From the NCBI RefSeq assembly GCF_049943125.1, contig NZ_CP188040.1, positions 620,001 through 684,000 on the forward strand: a stretch of DNA of 64,000 bases, written 5' to 3'. The number at the start of each line of letters is the position of its first letter. The first letter of the stretch is position 1. The translations under genes were made by a program, and so were the position numbers. Shown piece after piece: positions 34,504 through 43,604 of this stretch. This DNA is from JAEXZL01 sp049943125 (lineage in GTDB: Bacteria > Bacillota > Clostridia > Clostridiales > Clostridiaceae). The notes under the pieces were generated by a model, which was given only the letters and a program-made list of their open reading frames with translations, was not told where the DNA came from and made no database searches.

Positions 34504-35514
34504 CTACATCTCCTCCTCTAACTTTACTGGCCTTCCTGTTTCAATAGATTTTCTAGCTGCTAAAGCTACTCTTAAAGCTTCCAGAGCTGCTTCAGTTTTT
34601 ATAGGAGGCTCTATATCCTTCTCTACAGCTTCTAAAAATTCAGCTATTTCTCTAAAATAAGGACCAGATTCAGGATGAAGTGGACTTTCAGGAACAGCAA
34701 CTCCATCTCCACCGCCTTGTTCACTTTTCTCCATAAGCACCTTTAAAGGAGTGCTGGCAGCAGAATCATATTCGACGATACCTTCAGTTCCTGCAATCTC
34801 CATACTGGTAGTAAAGGAAGCTCCTTGAGGCTTTGACCAGTCTGCTATAACATGAGCCAAGGTTCCACAATTAAATTCTAAAAGCACTACATCATATTCA
34901 TTATACTTTTGATTTTTGTGCATATTTCCTAGGGCGTAAACCTCTTTTACTGGTCCTATAACAGACAACAGGAAATCAATATCATGGATAGCCATATCCT
35001 GAATTGCTCCACCACTTTTATTAATGTCCTCATACCAATCCCTAACTCTTCCTGGATGAGTACCTCCTCTATAGGTCCTAACTACCTTAGGTACACCTAT
35101 AGATCCTGATTCTATAACCCTTTTAGCATCTATATTTTCTGGGAAGTATCTAAGAACATGCGCAATCATCAGCTTAACCCCAGCCTTCTTTGCTGCCTCA
35201 GCCATTTTTTCCCCTTCCTCTAAAGTTACTGCAATCGGTTTTTCACAAAGGATATGAAAGCCTGCCTCTGCAGCCTTTATGGTATACTCACAGTGTAAGT
35301 ATGTAGGAAGACAAATATCCACTACGTCAATATCTGATCTTTTTAATAGCTCTTCCGCACTGTAAAGTGCTTCTGCTCCAAGACTCTCTGCAAGCTTATC
35401 TGCTCTCTCTGGAACTATATCAGCTACTGCTACCACAGAAGCCTTATTCATATGCTTATAGCATTCTCCATGCACTTGGGCTATTCCACCACAGCCTATA
35501 ATACCAACCTTCAT
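34504..35514 (-). CDS. Gfo/Idh/MocA-family oxidoreductase (3)
   Basis: A 336-residue sugar oxidoreductase with a canonical VGIIGCGGIAQVHGECY Rossmann loop, VDICLPTYLHCEYTIKAAEAG and CEKPIAVTLEEGEKMAEAA containing the active-site Lys, and the GGAIQDMAIHDIDFL catalytic histidine segment. The ATG at 35514 follows AAGGAGTG; a start seven codons earlier lacks this. Closest in style to inositol-dehydrogenase-like members, but the substrate is unknown. Confidence 0.9.
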   Translation of the reverse strand: MKVGIIGCGGIAQVHGECYKHMNKASVVAVADIVPERADKLAESLGAEALYSAEELLKRSDIDVVDICLPTYLHCEYTIKAAEAGFHILCEKPIAVTLEEGEKMAEAAKKAGVKLMIAHVLRYFPENIDAKRVIESGSIGVPKVVRTYRGGTHPGRVRDWYEDINKSGGAIQDMAIHDIDFLLSVIGPVKEVYALGNMHKNQKYNEYDVVLLEFNCGTLAHVIADWSKPQGASFTTSMEIAGTEGIVEYDSAASTPLKVLMEKSEQGGGDGVAVPESPLHPESGPYFREIAEFLEAVEKDIEPPIKTEAALEALRVALAARKSIETGRPVKLEEEM

Positions 35515-35574
35515 CGTATTCACTCCTTCTTTCATATGACTAAATCAGCTGTCTCATATTCCACTTACTATATC

Positions 35575-36594
35575 TTAAATATAAACTCTTTCCTTCTTTG
35601 CTGAGGCTTCATAAATAGATAATACTAGCTCCAAAGCCTTTCTACCCTCGTAACCATCAATCTCATGATCACCTGCACCTCTAACACTGTTATAAAATTC
35701 CTTTACCTGTGTTATATGACTGCTTCCCCAGTAGCCTGGACCAACTTTTAAGCCGTCGTAACCATCCTTTATTTCATAATAAGGCTCATCCATAAGCTCT
35801 ACCCAGGCTAAATCCTGCTTAAGCCCAGCTCTTCCTTTTTCACCAACAATTTCAAGCTCAACAGGAGCGTCATAGGAATAACAATTTGTTGCATATAAGT
35901 GATAGGTACAGCCAGACTCAAAGCCAATTAAAGCTTCTGCAGTATCCTCTACCTTTACCTCAGGATGATTCCTATTATGGACACTTCCTTCAACCCATTT
36001 AGCCTTTGAACCTATAAGCCACTGCATCCTATCTATAGAGTGGATCGCTTGGTCTATAAGCACCCCACCACCTTCTTTGTCCCAGGTTCCCTTCCAATCG
36101 GAGCCCTGATAATAGCTGGCATCTCTTTTCCAGGATAAATAGGATCTGGCTGAAACAAGCTTTCCAAGCCTTCCTTCTTCAATGAGTCGTTTTATTTCTC
36201 TACAGCCCTTAACATATCTTGTTTGAAATATTACTCCAAGCTTTATAGCTTCTCTTTCTGAGGTATTAATCATTTCATCAGCATCAATTAAGGAGATAGC
36301 CATAGGCTTTTCTGTCAGAACATTTATGCCCTTCTTCATTGCTTCCACAGCCATCTCCTTGTGAATATAATGAGGTGTAGCTAGATGAAGCACATCAATA
36401 TTTTCCTGTAGGGCTTCTCGATAATCCTGCAGTGCTATACACCCAGAAAAGTCCTTAGCAAAATTTTCTGCTTTAGCTATATCTGTATCAACAGCATATA
36501 CTACATTTATCTCTTCCTTAAGCTCCTTAAATATGCTCCTATAAACCTCAGAAATTCTGCCACAGCCAACAATGGCTACATTTAATATTTTCAT
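35575..36594 (-). CDS. Gfo/Idh/MocA-family oxidoreductase (4)
   Basis: A 339-residue member with VAIVGCGRISEVYRSIF, HLATPHYIHKEMAVEAMKKG, LTEKPMAISLIDADEM (active-site Lys) and the DQAIHSIDRMQWLIG histidine region. Tryptophan and tyrosine-rich insert SWKRDASYYQGSDWKGTWDKEGG lines the substrate side in several glycoside-acting members. ATG at 36594 chosen for its AGGTGA site over a GTG three codons earlier. The four paralogues differ clearly from one another, suggesting four steps or substrates. Confidence 0.9.
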   Translation of the reverse strand: MKILNVAIVGCGRISEVYRSIFKELKEEINVVYAVDTDIAKAENFAKDFSGCIALQDYREALQENIDVLHLATPHYIHKEMAVEAMKKGINVLTEKPMAISLIDADEMINTSEREAIKLGVIFQTRYVKGCREIKRLIEEGRLGKLVSARSYLSWKRDASYYQGSDWKGTWDKEGGGVLIDQAIHSIDRMQWLIGSKAKWVEGSVHNRNHPEVKVEDTAEALIGFESGCTYHLYATNCYSYDAPVELEIVGEKGRAGLKQDLAWVELMDEPYYEIKDGYDGLKVGPGYWGSSHITQVKEFYNSVRGAGDHEIDGYEGRKALELVLSIYEASAKKERVYI

Positions 36595-36621
36595 TATCTT
36601 CACCTACCATAGCTATATTTT

Positions 36622-37533
36622 TTATACAAAGTTTAGGTTTAGAGTATAAGGGATCTCCTCTCTTTCAATATCTGTGTTGAAAGGCAGATAGGTTCCCTCA
36701 TTATTAATTTCCGAAACCTCATGCTTATCAAGGTATTTTTGTATTTCTATATCTGCTTTACTAGTAATAAAGTCTACTTTGTTTAAGCCTTCCATAAGCC
36801 CTAGAGCCTTAATAAGGTATATTATTCCCTCAGGAGAGCCCGCAGCTTCAATAACTCGACCAGCTCCATCTTCCTGTTTCTTTATACCTGCTACTATAAA
36901 GGCAGTACAGCGACCATCTACATGAGCTAAATAAACCCTCTGCTTCATCCTCATAACATTACAGGCTGCAGAAGCATCTAAAAGAATCTTCATTTCATTA
37001 AGGCTGTATAAGAAAGCATTATTTTTTTTACTGTATAGATTATATATATCACAGAGACTTTTCATATCCTTTTTATAGCTGCTTATAACATATTGACTTT
37101 CCCTATCCAAGCTTATGGAATTGAAATCTCTTATTTCGTAGCTCAAAAACTCTCCAAAGTGAGTAAAATTATTTTTTAGATAAAGACTTCCAGCTCCAGA
37201 AATCAATGCAAAGGAGAGCCCTTGACTTCTATAATCTAAAAGTGCTCTTTTCAGAAGCTTGTCAGCTATACCCTCTCCTCTATAGCCTTCCTTGGTGCAT
37301 ACGGCTCCAATATTTATACAGTACTCCTCCTTAGTCCCTACCCTTACCTTGTAGGGAACCCCACCGATAAAGGAAATACACTCTCCATTATCCATTGCCA
37401 CGAAGGATGTATCGTTGCTTTTATGAAAAAGAAAGGGGAAGGAAACCTCCATGGGAATCTCCTCCTTAAAGGATTGATTCACCAGAGTGATTATTTGTCC
37501 AAAATCCTCGGGCCTAGCTCTGCGATACTCCAT
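36622..37533 (-). CDS. GNAT-family N-acetyltransferase
   Basis: A 303-residue protein. The N-terminal GNAT domain has YRRARPEDFGQIITLVNQSF, INIGAVCTKEGYRGEGIADKLLKRALLDY (acetyl-CoA pyrophosphate loop R-G-E-G-I-A) and SLYLKNNFTHFG. The second half looks like a further, degenerate GNAT-like domain, similar to Eis-type architecture. The start ATG lies one base after the aldolase stop and has GGGAGTG; an earlier in-frame start would overlap the aldolase by 86 bases. It may acetylate an amino sugar or protect an intermediate. Confidence 0.82.
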   Translation of the reverse strand: MEYRRARPEDFGQIITLVNQSFKEEIPMEVSFPFLFHKSNDTSFVAMDNGECISFIGGVPYKVRVGTKEEYCINIGAVCTKEGYRGEGIADKLLKRALLDYRSQGLSFALISGAGSLYLKNNFTHFGEFLSYEIRDFNSISLDRESQYVISSYKKDMKSLCDIYNLYSKKNNAFLYSLNEMKILLDASAACNVMRMKQRVYLAHVDGRCTAFIVAGIKKQEDGAGRVIEAAGSPEGIIYLIKALGLMEGLNKVDFITSKADIEIQKYLDKHEVSEINNEGTYLPFNTDIEREEIPYTLNLNFV

Positions 37534-37534
37534 A

Positions 37535-38629
37535 CTAACACTCCCTTTGAAATAATTTAATGTGCTCCTCAGCTGTCTTCCTCCATTTGGGGAGATTTCC
37601 TTTAACAAAAGCATCATCATTTAATTCTGGATATTCTCTATATACTCTATCTATCTCTTCTGACTGCCCTGGTCCTAATAACTCTTCAGGATCTAAGCAC
37701 CAGTTTCCCTTTAAAAGCCCCTGGCGAGCTAGAACCTCATTAATTCCCGCTATGCAGCCAGCAAAATTGTTCCTAACATCAAAGAAGGCTCCGTTGCAAT
37801 CGGTAACCTGCACATTCTTAGTAAGAAGTGCATCCAAATTCCTTGAGGCTTTAGCAGTCTTTACTTCCTCCAGAAGCTCTGCTGCCTTGCTAGTCCAAAC
37901 AGCAAAATGTCCTAAAAGTCCACCGATGATGTCCTTTTTAACAATTTTTCCTTGAACATTAAATTCATAGGTAGTCAATAAATCAACTACTATATTATCA
38001 TCATTTCCTGTATAGACAGCTATCTCCTGACACCTTGGAGAGCTGCATACAGCACGAAGTACATCTAAGGTTTGATAGCGGTTAAAGGGAGCAGTTTTTA
38101 CTCCTACAACCCCTTCTATATTCATGAAGCTTTCCCAGAAATCATAGGAGAAAACCCTTCCACCTGCTGCAGTCTGGAGATAGAAGCCAAAGACTGGGAT
38201 TATCTTTGCTATTTCTTTGGTTCTTGTGAGCAGCTCCTCTTCAGAATAATCATTAAGACCTCCCATAGAGAGAAGTGCGATATCATAATTATACTTAACT
38301 GCAATAGAAGCTTCCTTTACAGCCTGTTCTGTAGGTCCACAAACTCCAGCTATTTTTATAAAGGGTCTATCAAGCTTCGCTGCTTCTATTTCCTCAGAAG
38401 CTATTCTGAGTATGCTCTCATATAGATTTATCTTTGGATCTCTTATATTAAACTGAGTGGTATGTACACCTACTGCAAGACCGCCTACTCCTGAATCAAG
38501 ATAATAATTTAATAATATTCTCTCATGTAGCTCATCAAAGGTTCTATCCTCATTAAGAGCTAATGGTAATGCTGGTATTGCCGTACCCTCATGAAGTAGC
38601 TGAGAAATTTCTTCTTTAAGTTTTACCAT
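37535..38629 (-). CDS. Dihydrodipicolinate synthase (DapA)-family aldolase/lyase
   Basis: A 364-residue class I aldolase-fold protein, longer than DapA (about 290) with a C-terminal extension. The Schiff-base Lys is in GVVGVKTAPFN (about 185), and FYLQTAAGG replaces the usual YN(I/V)P tyrosine motif. This branch is often found in carbohydrate operons and is not expected to make lysine. Probably cleaves or dehydrates a keto-sugar acid produced by the neighbouring dehydrogenases. Sits 1 base after the epimerase-like gene. Confidence 0.82.
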   Translation of the reverse strand: MVKLKEEISQLLHEGTAIPALPLALNEDRTFDELHERILLNYYLDSGVGGLAVGVHTTQFNIRDPKINLYESILRIASEEIEAAKLDRPFIKIAGVCGPTEQAVKEASIAVKYNYDIALLSMGGLNDYSEEELLTRTKEIAKIIPVFGFYLQTAAGGRVFSYDFWESFMNIEGVVGVKTAPFNRYQTLDVLRAVCSSPRCQEIAVYTGNDDNIVVDLLTTYEFNVQGKIVKKDIIGGLLGHFAVWTSKAAELLEEVKTAKASRNLDALLTKNVQVTDCNGAFFDVRNNFAGCIAGINEVLARQGLLKGNWCLDPEELLGPGQSEEIDRVYREYPELNDDAFVKGNLPKWRKTAEEHIKLFQREC

Positions 38630-38630
38630 T

Positions 38631-39650
38631 TTAATATTTCCCCTCTCTTTCTTGGAAATGAGTAGGCTTATTTATTGTTTCTCCTCCACTGGTAAGCCAC
38701 AGAGCCGTTATTTTAATCATTTCTCTTATAGTGGTTCTTGGATATCCAAATAACTCATGGGCCTTTGAGGCGTTGCTAAGAAGAGCAGTTTCCTGAGGAG
38801 TACCTCTAAAGGAAGGTTCTATGCCAAGCTCTCTTCCCAATTCCTCAGCAATCCACTTTACAGATAAGGTCTCAGGTCCAGTAACATTTAAAATATTAGC
38901 TGGTGCCTCGGCAATAAGCAGTGATCTTATTGCAACCTCACAGGCATCAGGCTGCCAAATAACATTAACATAGCCCATGGTAAGATCTATGGCTTCACCC
39001 TTTAAAATCGATTTAGCTAGCTCTGAAATAACTCCATATTTTAGATCTATAGCATAGTTTAATCGGAATAATGTTACAGGAGTCTGATTTTTCATTGAAA
39101 AATACTGAAAAATCCTTTCCCTTCCTAAGCAGGACTGAGCGTACTCACCTAGCGGATCTGCTGGCACAAGCTCCGTAGGTGCTCCATGAGTCAGTGGTAC
39201 TAAAGGATATACACAGCCCGTAGAGAAGGCCACTATTCTAGAAGACTTGAAATGCTCTGCTACTCTTCCAGGAAGGTAAGTATTAACAGCCCAGCTATAG
39301 GCCTCATTGCCTACAGTTCCAAACTTATACCCAATCATAAATATTATATTTTCCACTTGAGGCAGCCTATTAATCTGCTCTTCCACTAAAAAGTCGCAAA
39401 CTATTGTTTCAACTCCTGCTTCCTCAAGCTCTTCCTTCCCCTTGCTGCCTTCTGAGAACCTAGCTACTCCATATATCTTTTTATCTAAACCTGCTTTTAC
39501 TGCAGCCTTTTTAGCTAGGATAGCCAGATTCACTCCCATTTTTCCACTGACACCCAGTATCATAATATCGCCCTTGATTCTCTTTATATCTTCCACTAAT
39601 TTATCAGAGGGCTCTACCATCTCTAATCTAATTCTCTCTAAAATATCCAT
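38631..39650 (-). CDS. NAD-dependent epimerase/dehydratase-like protein with altered active site
   Basis: A 339-residue extended-SDR-type protein. The nucleotide loop is GVSGKMG, and FSTGCVYP supplies the Ser/Thr region. The YxxxK catalytic motif should fall at EYAQSCLGRE, where the Lys position is Cys, with Arg further on; the canonical proton relay is therefore missing. C-terminal region has YVNVIWQPDACEVAIRSLL and LNVTGPETLSVKWIAEELG as in epimerases. It may bind NAD(P) and sugar without normal catalysis or use another base. ATG at 39650 preferred to GTG two codons earlier. Confidence 0.8.
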   Translation of the reverse strand: MDILERIRLEMVEPSDKLVEDIKRIKGDIMILGVSGKMGVNLAILAKKAAVKAGLDKKIYGVARFSEGSKGKEELEEAGVETIVCDFLVEEQINRLPQVENIIFMIGYKFGTVGNEAYSWAVNTYLPGRVAEHFKSSRIVAFSTGCVYPLVPLTHGAPTELVPADPLGEYAQSCLGRERIFQYFSMKNQTPVTLFRLNYAIDLKYGVISELAKSILKGEAIDLTMGYVNVIWQPDACEVAIRSLLIAEAPANILNVTGPETLSVKWIAEELGRELGIEPSFRGTPQETALLSNASKAHELFGYPRTTIREMIKITALWLTSGGETINKPTHFQEREGKY

Positions 39651-39679
39651 AAACACCTCTCCTATTCTCCGTGGCTTCT

Positions 39680-40684
39680 TTAGTTATCGTAACAAATTAT
39701 CCCTGTGAGCACTTCACTTCCACTGTTTTGTAGAAGCTCGTAGGCCTCCTTAATATTATCGAGATTTAAAGAATATCCCACATATTTATCTACCCTTATT
39801 CTTTTAGAAGAAAGAAGCCTTATATACTCCTTAACGTTCCTTCCTTCAGTCCATCTTACCTGACCATAGGGATAATCAATGGCATCTCTTTCATAGCTTG
39901 GGTCATATCTTCCTGGACCTCCAGCTCTAGAAATCATTATATCTATTTCCTTACCAAACATTAATTCTCTATCATATTTAGGCTGTATATCTCCAACAAT
40001 GATGCTCTTACCCTTATCTCTGAGCCATTCTAAGCTCTTATTAGTTAAATATTCAGAGTCTCCTCCAGTGCAGAGGAATACTCCATCTGCTCCCTTTCCA
40101 CCAGTAAGCTCCCTTAAAGCTTCTTCAAGCTTAGCTTCGCTGGTGTAGCAGGGAATTCCACTTATTTCTTCTAATAGCTCTGCTCTCTTACTAGATCTGT
40201 TTAATGGTAACACCTCTAAAGCAGCTCCATGTCCAATCTGAGCAATAAGCTGACCAAAAATTCCTAAACCAACTACCACTGCCACCTCTCCAAAGGTAAG
40301 CTGTGCTTTTCTTAAAGCATGAATAGAGATTGCTCCTAAACCCGCTAAGGAAGCCTCCTTTAGGTCTACTCCCTCAGGTACAGGTGCACAAAGGGTCTTA
40401 GGTACTAATAAATATTCAGCATGAGCCACATAGGGAGCCCCATAACAGGCAACATACTGACCTTCATAAAAGCCTTCTACTCCCTTACCTACCTCAATTA
40501 CCTTTCCCGCTGCGCTATAGCCTAATTGAACTATATCCTCTTTGCTATTCCCCCCCATGGTAAGCTCTGTTCCAGGGCTTATGGCAGAATATATGGTTTT
40601 AATCAACAAGTAGTTATCCTTGATTTGTGGCATAGGCTTTTCAAAAACTCTAATTTCACCATTTTTTGCTCCTATATATCTCAT
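39680..40684 (-). CDS. MDR-family dehydrogenase lacking catalytic zinc ligands
   Basis: A 334-residue medium-chain dehydrogenase-like protein. GroES-like N-domain with ISPGTELTMGG and LGYSAAGKVIEVGKGV, where the usual Cys and GHE zinc ligands are absent; the NAD(P) loop VVGLGIFGQL follows. This resembles the BchC-like and bi-domain oxidoreductase group that often stands next to Gfo/Idh/MocA proteins. The partner may be one of the four oxidoreductases of the same operon. AAGGAG site. Confidence 0.83.
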   Translation of the reverse strand: MRYIGAKNGEIRVFEKPMPQIKDNYLLIKTIYSAISPGTELTMGGNSKEDIVQLGYSAAGKVIEVGKGVEGFYEGQYVACYGAPYVAHAEYLLVPKTLCAPVPEGVDLKEASLAGLGAISIHALRKAQLTFGEVAVVVGLGIFGQLIAQIGHGAALEVLPLNRSSKRAELLEEISGIPCYTSEAKLEEALRELTGGKGADGVFLCTGGDSEYLTNKSLEWLRDKGKSIIVGDIQPKYDRELMFGKEIDIMISRAGGPGRYDPSYERDAIDYPYGQVRWTEGRNVKEYIRLLSSKRIRVDKYVGYSLNLDNIKEAYELLQNSGSEVLTGIICYDN

Positions 40685-40711
40685 AGCTAGCTCCTTTCTA
40701 TAGCTTCACGA

Positions 40712-41530
40712 CTATTTATTACCTGAAAATGCTATTCCTCTAGTAAAATACTTCTGCAGCATGATAAATATTAAGAAGGTAGGTACAAAGGAATAAACAG
40801 CTCCTGCCATCTCAATACCAAAGTTTCCTTCCTTGGTCAAAAGAGAGGCTAGACCTACAGTTATAGGATACATTTCCTGACTAGTAGTAAATATAAGAGG
40901 TGTAAGCAGGTCGTTCCAGCAGGATATGAAAGCAAAGGTACCAACGGTGGCAAGCACCGATTTACTTAAAGGCAGCATTATTCTAAAAAGTATTTTAAAA
41001 TCATTAGCTCCATCAATATATGCAGCCTCCTCCAGCTCTTTAGGTAGTCCCAACATATACTGCCTTGCAAAGAATACCCCCATAATACCCCAAATCTGAG
41101 GAAGAATTAAGGACCAGTAGCTGTTAATCAGCTCAAGCTTGTTAAATATAATATATCTAGGTATTATAAGTATCTGTGAGGGCACCATTATAACCGCCAT
41201 CATAAGCCAGAATATAATATCTCTTCCCTTAAACTCCTTCTTTGCAAATATATACCCCAGTACAAGAGCGAAGAACATCTGAAAGAAGGTAGGTATCACA
41301 GATATTATCAAAGAATTAAAGAACCATTTAATATACTGTGAGTTCTTAATAATATAAACAAAGTTTGCAAGGCTCATATCCTTGTCAAAAAGCCAAGTAA
41401 AAGGATTACCCATGGGTACCTTTGAGGTTATAAGGCTTCCTGCAACCATTATTAAAAAGGGTATTAAAAACACTACAGAGAATACTAGCAATAATAATAT
41501 AGATATTTTTGAGGTCTTTTTTTGTTCCAT
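40712..41530 (-). CDS. Sugar ABC transporter permease (MalG-like)
   Basis: A 272-residue CUT1 permease with six hydrophobic helices (first at about 10-32) and the EAA loop EEAAYIDGANDFKILFRIMLPLSKS. It follows the other permease by 10 bases. With the binding lipoprotein at 32097-33362 it forms the glycan importer of this cluster. Confidence 0.92.
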   Translation of the reverse strand: MEQKKTSKISILLLLVFSVVFLIPFLIMVAGSLITSKVPMGNPFTWLFDKDMSLANFVYIIKNSQYIKWFFNSLIISVIPTFFQMFFALVLGYIFAKKEFKGRDIIFWLMMAVIMVPSQILIIPRYIIFNKLELINSYWSLILPQIWGIMGVFFARQYMLGLPKELEEAAYIDGANDFKILFRIMLPLSKSVLATVGTFAFISCWNDLLTPLIFTTSQEMYPITVGLASLLTKEGNFGIEMAGAVYSFVPTFLIFIMLQKYFTRGIAFSGNK

Positions 41531-41540
41531 TTTATCTCTC

Positions 41541-42524
41541 CTATCCTAAATCCTGTTTTTCTCCAATAAACTTTCTTTGTATCAAGGATATTATAAAAAC
41601 TAATACAAAGAGCACATAAGCAAGAACACTGGCATAACCAAACCGTAAGGACGAGAAGCCCTGCTCGTACATGTAGTAAACTATGGTATTGGTTGCAAAG
41701 TTAGGACCTCCCCCTGTGAGCAGGAAGGCTGAATCAAAGATCTGGAAGGAGCCTATAGTAGTAACAACGGCCACATAAAAATGTATTGGTGCAAGGAGTG
41801 GGAAGGTTATCTTCCAGAATATCCTCCATTTACCCGCTCCATCTATCCTCGCTGCTTCATATAGCTCTTCAGGAATCCCCATAAGACCTGCAAAGTAGTA
41901 AATCATGGTACTTCCTGCAACCTTATATATACTAAGGCCTGCGAGAACCAATAAAGCATACTTGGAGCTAGCTAAAAATAACTGATTGTCAAAGCCCATG
42001 GAATTTAGAAGCTGATTTATCATTCCTTGATCAGAACCCTTAAAGAGCCACTCCCATATACCTGATATAACTACGAAGGATGTTACTACAGGGAGAAAGA
42101 AGATTCCCTTAAAGAAATTCCCCACCTTCTTTTTCTTTTGAGAAAATATCAAGAAAGCAAGTCCCAAACCTAAAGCCATAGTTGGAAGTATGTAATACAA
42201 GGAAAAAACCAAGGTATTCTTAATTGACTTCCAGGCAATATCATCTCCTATAAATCTTTTCCAGTTGTCTAAGCCTATAAATTCTGGTACCCCTATAATA
42301 GACCAGTCCATGAAGGTTAATATGAAACTAAAGCCTATGGGGAGAATATAAAAAATGAAAAAGTGTATCATAATAGGTATTAAAAATACATAAACCACAC
42401 CATACTTAGAAAAATGCTGTTTAAGTCTTTTAAAGCTAAGCTTCTCTTTCTTTCTTCTTACTGGAACTTTATCAATGTCATTAGTATTTACGTTAAGGTT
42501 CGTCTGTCTAGGCTTCGTATCCAT
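41541..42524 (-). CDS. Sugar ABC transporter permease (MalF-like)
   Basis: A 327-residue CUT1 permease. A polar N-terminal tail (about 35 residues) precedes six helices; the EAA loop is YEAARIDGAGKWRIFWKITFPLL. First gene of the cluster after promoter P1. The start could lie six codons earlier (ATG at 42542), but only the later ATG has an upstream GGATGGAGTGG site. Confidence 0.88.
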   Translation of the reverse strand: MDTKPRQTNLNVNTNDIDKVPVRRKKEKLSFKRLKQHFSKYGVVYVFLIPIMIHFFIFYILPIGFSFILTFMDWSIIGVPEFIGLDNWKRFIGDDIAWKSIKNTLVFSLYYILPTMALGLGLAFLIFSQKKKKVGNFFKGIFFLPVVTSFVVISGIWEWLFKGSDQGMINQLLNSMGFDNQLFLASSKYALLVLAGLSIYKVAGSTMIYYFAGLMGIPEELYEAARIDGAGKWRIFWKITFPLLAPIHFYVAVVTTIGSFQIFDSAFLLTGGGPNFATNTIVYYMYEQGFSSLRFGYASVLAYVLFVLVFIISLIQRKFIGEKQDLG

Positions 42525-42605
42525 AATGAAAATCCACTCCATCCTATATTAATTTAGAAATATTATCTACCAATTCTATTTGTTAACTAATCTGTTTACG
42601 ATTAC

Positions 42606-42669
42606 ATTCTAATATGATAGAATGTAGAAGTAAATGGATTACCTTGCTAATAAATACAACAAAATTGCT
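42606..42669 (-). promoter_or_regulatory. AraC-regulated promoter P1 (permease operon)
   Basis: Minus strand: direct repeats AGCAAT (42669-42664) and AGCAAG (42648-42643) spaced 21 bases, 8 bases, TTTACT (42634-42629), 17 bases, TAGAAT (42611-42606). It lies between the divergent permease operon and the AraC gene and matches P2 at 33440-33503 in every spacing. Confidence 0.78.
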
Positions 42670-42692
42670 ATATTGGTCAGGAGGTTGAGTAA

Positions 42693-43511
42693 TTGAGAGA
42701 TTTCTTCTATGAACTTCACCATTACGAGGACCCTTCTTTTCCCATAATATTTCACTTTAACGAATTAACTCAGCAGTTCAACGAAATATTCTACCACTGG
42801 CACATCAATATAGAATTGCTTTATTTTATCTCAGGAGAAGCCGAAGTTTCCTCCAACAGCACTACCTATAGAGCAGGTCCTGGGGATATAATAATTATTA
42901 ATTCTAATCATCTTCATAATATAAAAACCATATCAGATAATTGCAGCTATTACTGTCTAATACTTGACTATAGGTTTTGTATGGAGCTGGATTTTGATGT
43001 AACTAGCAGTGTCTTTTGTGAGAAAACCAGGGATCCAGAAATGGTGAATATATTTAACATCATTATCAGAGAAATGACAAACAAAAAAGATCACTACAAA
43101 AAAGCTGTACGAGCCCTTTGTGTGACCATGAGCATATTATTATACAGAAATCAGGTTATACTTGAAGCTGGCTCAAGCTCCAAAACAGATCCAAAGGTAG
43201 AAATGATAAAGTCCAGCATAGAATACATGAACAAAAATTACAGAAATAATTTCAACCTAGATGAGCTAGCTGCTGAAATCTGTGTTAGCAAATATCATTT
43301 CTGCAGAACCTTTAAGGAGCTGACAGGAAAAACCGTTAAGGAATATATACTTATGCTCCGCTGCCATAACGCACAGCTTCTTCTCCAAAAAAATAACATA
43401 AGCATTTTGGAATGTGCAGAAAGAAGCGGCTTCAACGATGCTTCTTATTTTTCTAGGTGCTATAAAAAGCAGTTTGGCTACCTTCCTTCCCAAGAGAGAA
43501 AGAAGCTTTAA
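42693..43511 (+). CDS. AraC-family regulator with cupin sensor
   Basis: A 272-residue regulator. N-terminal cupin sugar-sensing domain (FYHWHINIELLYFISGEAEV, YRAGPGDIIIINSNHLH) and C-terminal double helix-turn-helix (about 170-268: LDELAAEICVSKYHFCRTFKELTG, AERSGFNDASYFSRCYKKQFG). Divergent from the glycan operon and the likely activator of promoters P1 and P2. Start is TTG at 42693, 8 bases after AGGAGG; no ATG fits better. Ends at a strong terminator. Confidence 0.92.
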   Translation: MRDFFYELHHYEDPSFPIIFHFNELTQQFNEIFYHWHINIELLYFISGEAEVSSNSTTYRAGPGDIIIINSNHLHNIKTISDNCSYYCLILDYRFCMELDFDVTSSVFCEKTRDPEMVNIFNIIIREMTNKKDHYKKAVRALCVTMSILLYRNQVILEAGSSSKTDPKVEMIKSSIEYMNKNYRNNFNLDELAAEICVSKYHFCRTFKELTGKTVKEYILMLRCHNAQLLLQKNNISILECAERSGFNDASYFSRCYKKQFGYLPSQERKKL

Positions 43512-43545
43512 GGAATCCTTTTAAATGACATAAGAATTTTTTCAT

Positions 43546-43583
43546 ATAATAATCCCTTGAACTATCTATCAAGGGATTATTTT
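43546..43583. terminator. Bidirectional terminator
   Basis: AATAATCCCTTGA pairs with TCAAGGGATTATT around 8 bases and is followed by TTTTATT. Between the convergent AraC and chemoreceptor genes. Confidence 0.92.
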
Positions 43584-43604
43584 TTATTAACTGGTTCTAT
43601 GTCA

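Noticed and set aside
36622..37620. Longer GNAT reading frame starting at 37620
   Set aside because: It would overlap the DapA-family gene by 86 bases; the ATG at 37533 has a proper ribosome site and begins at the conserved GNAT start.
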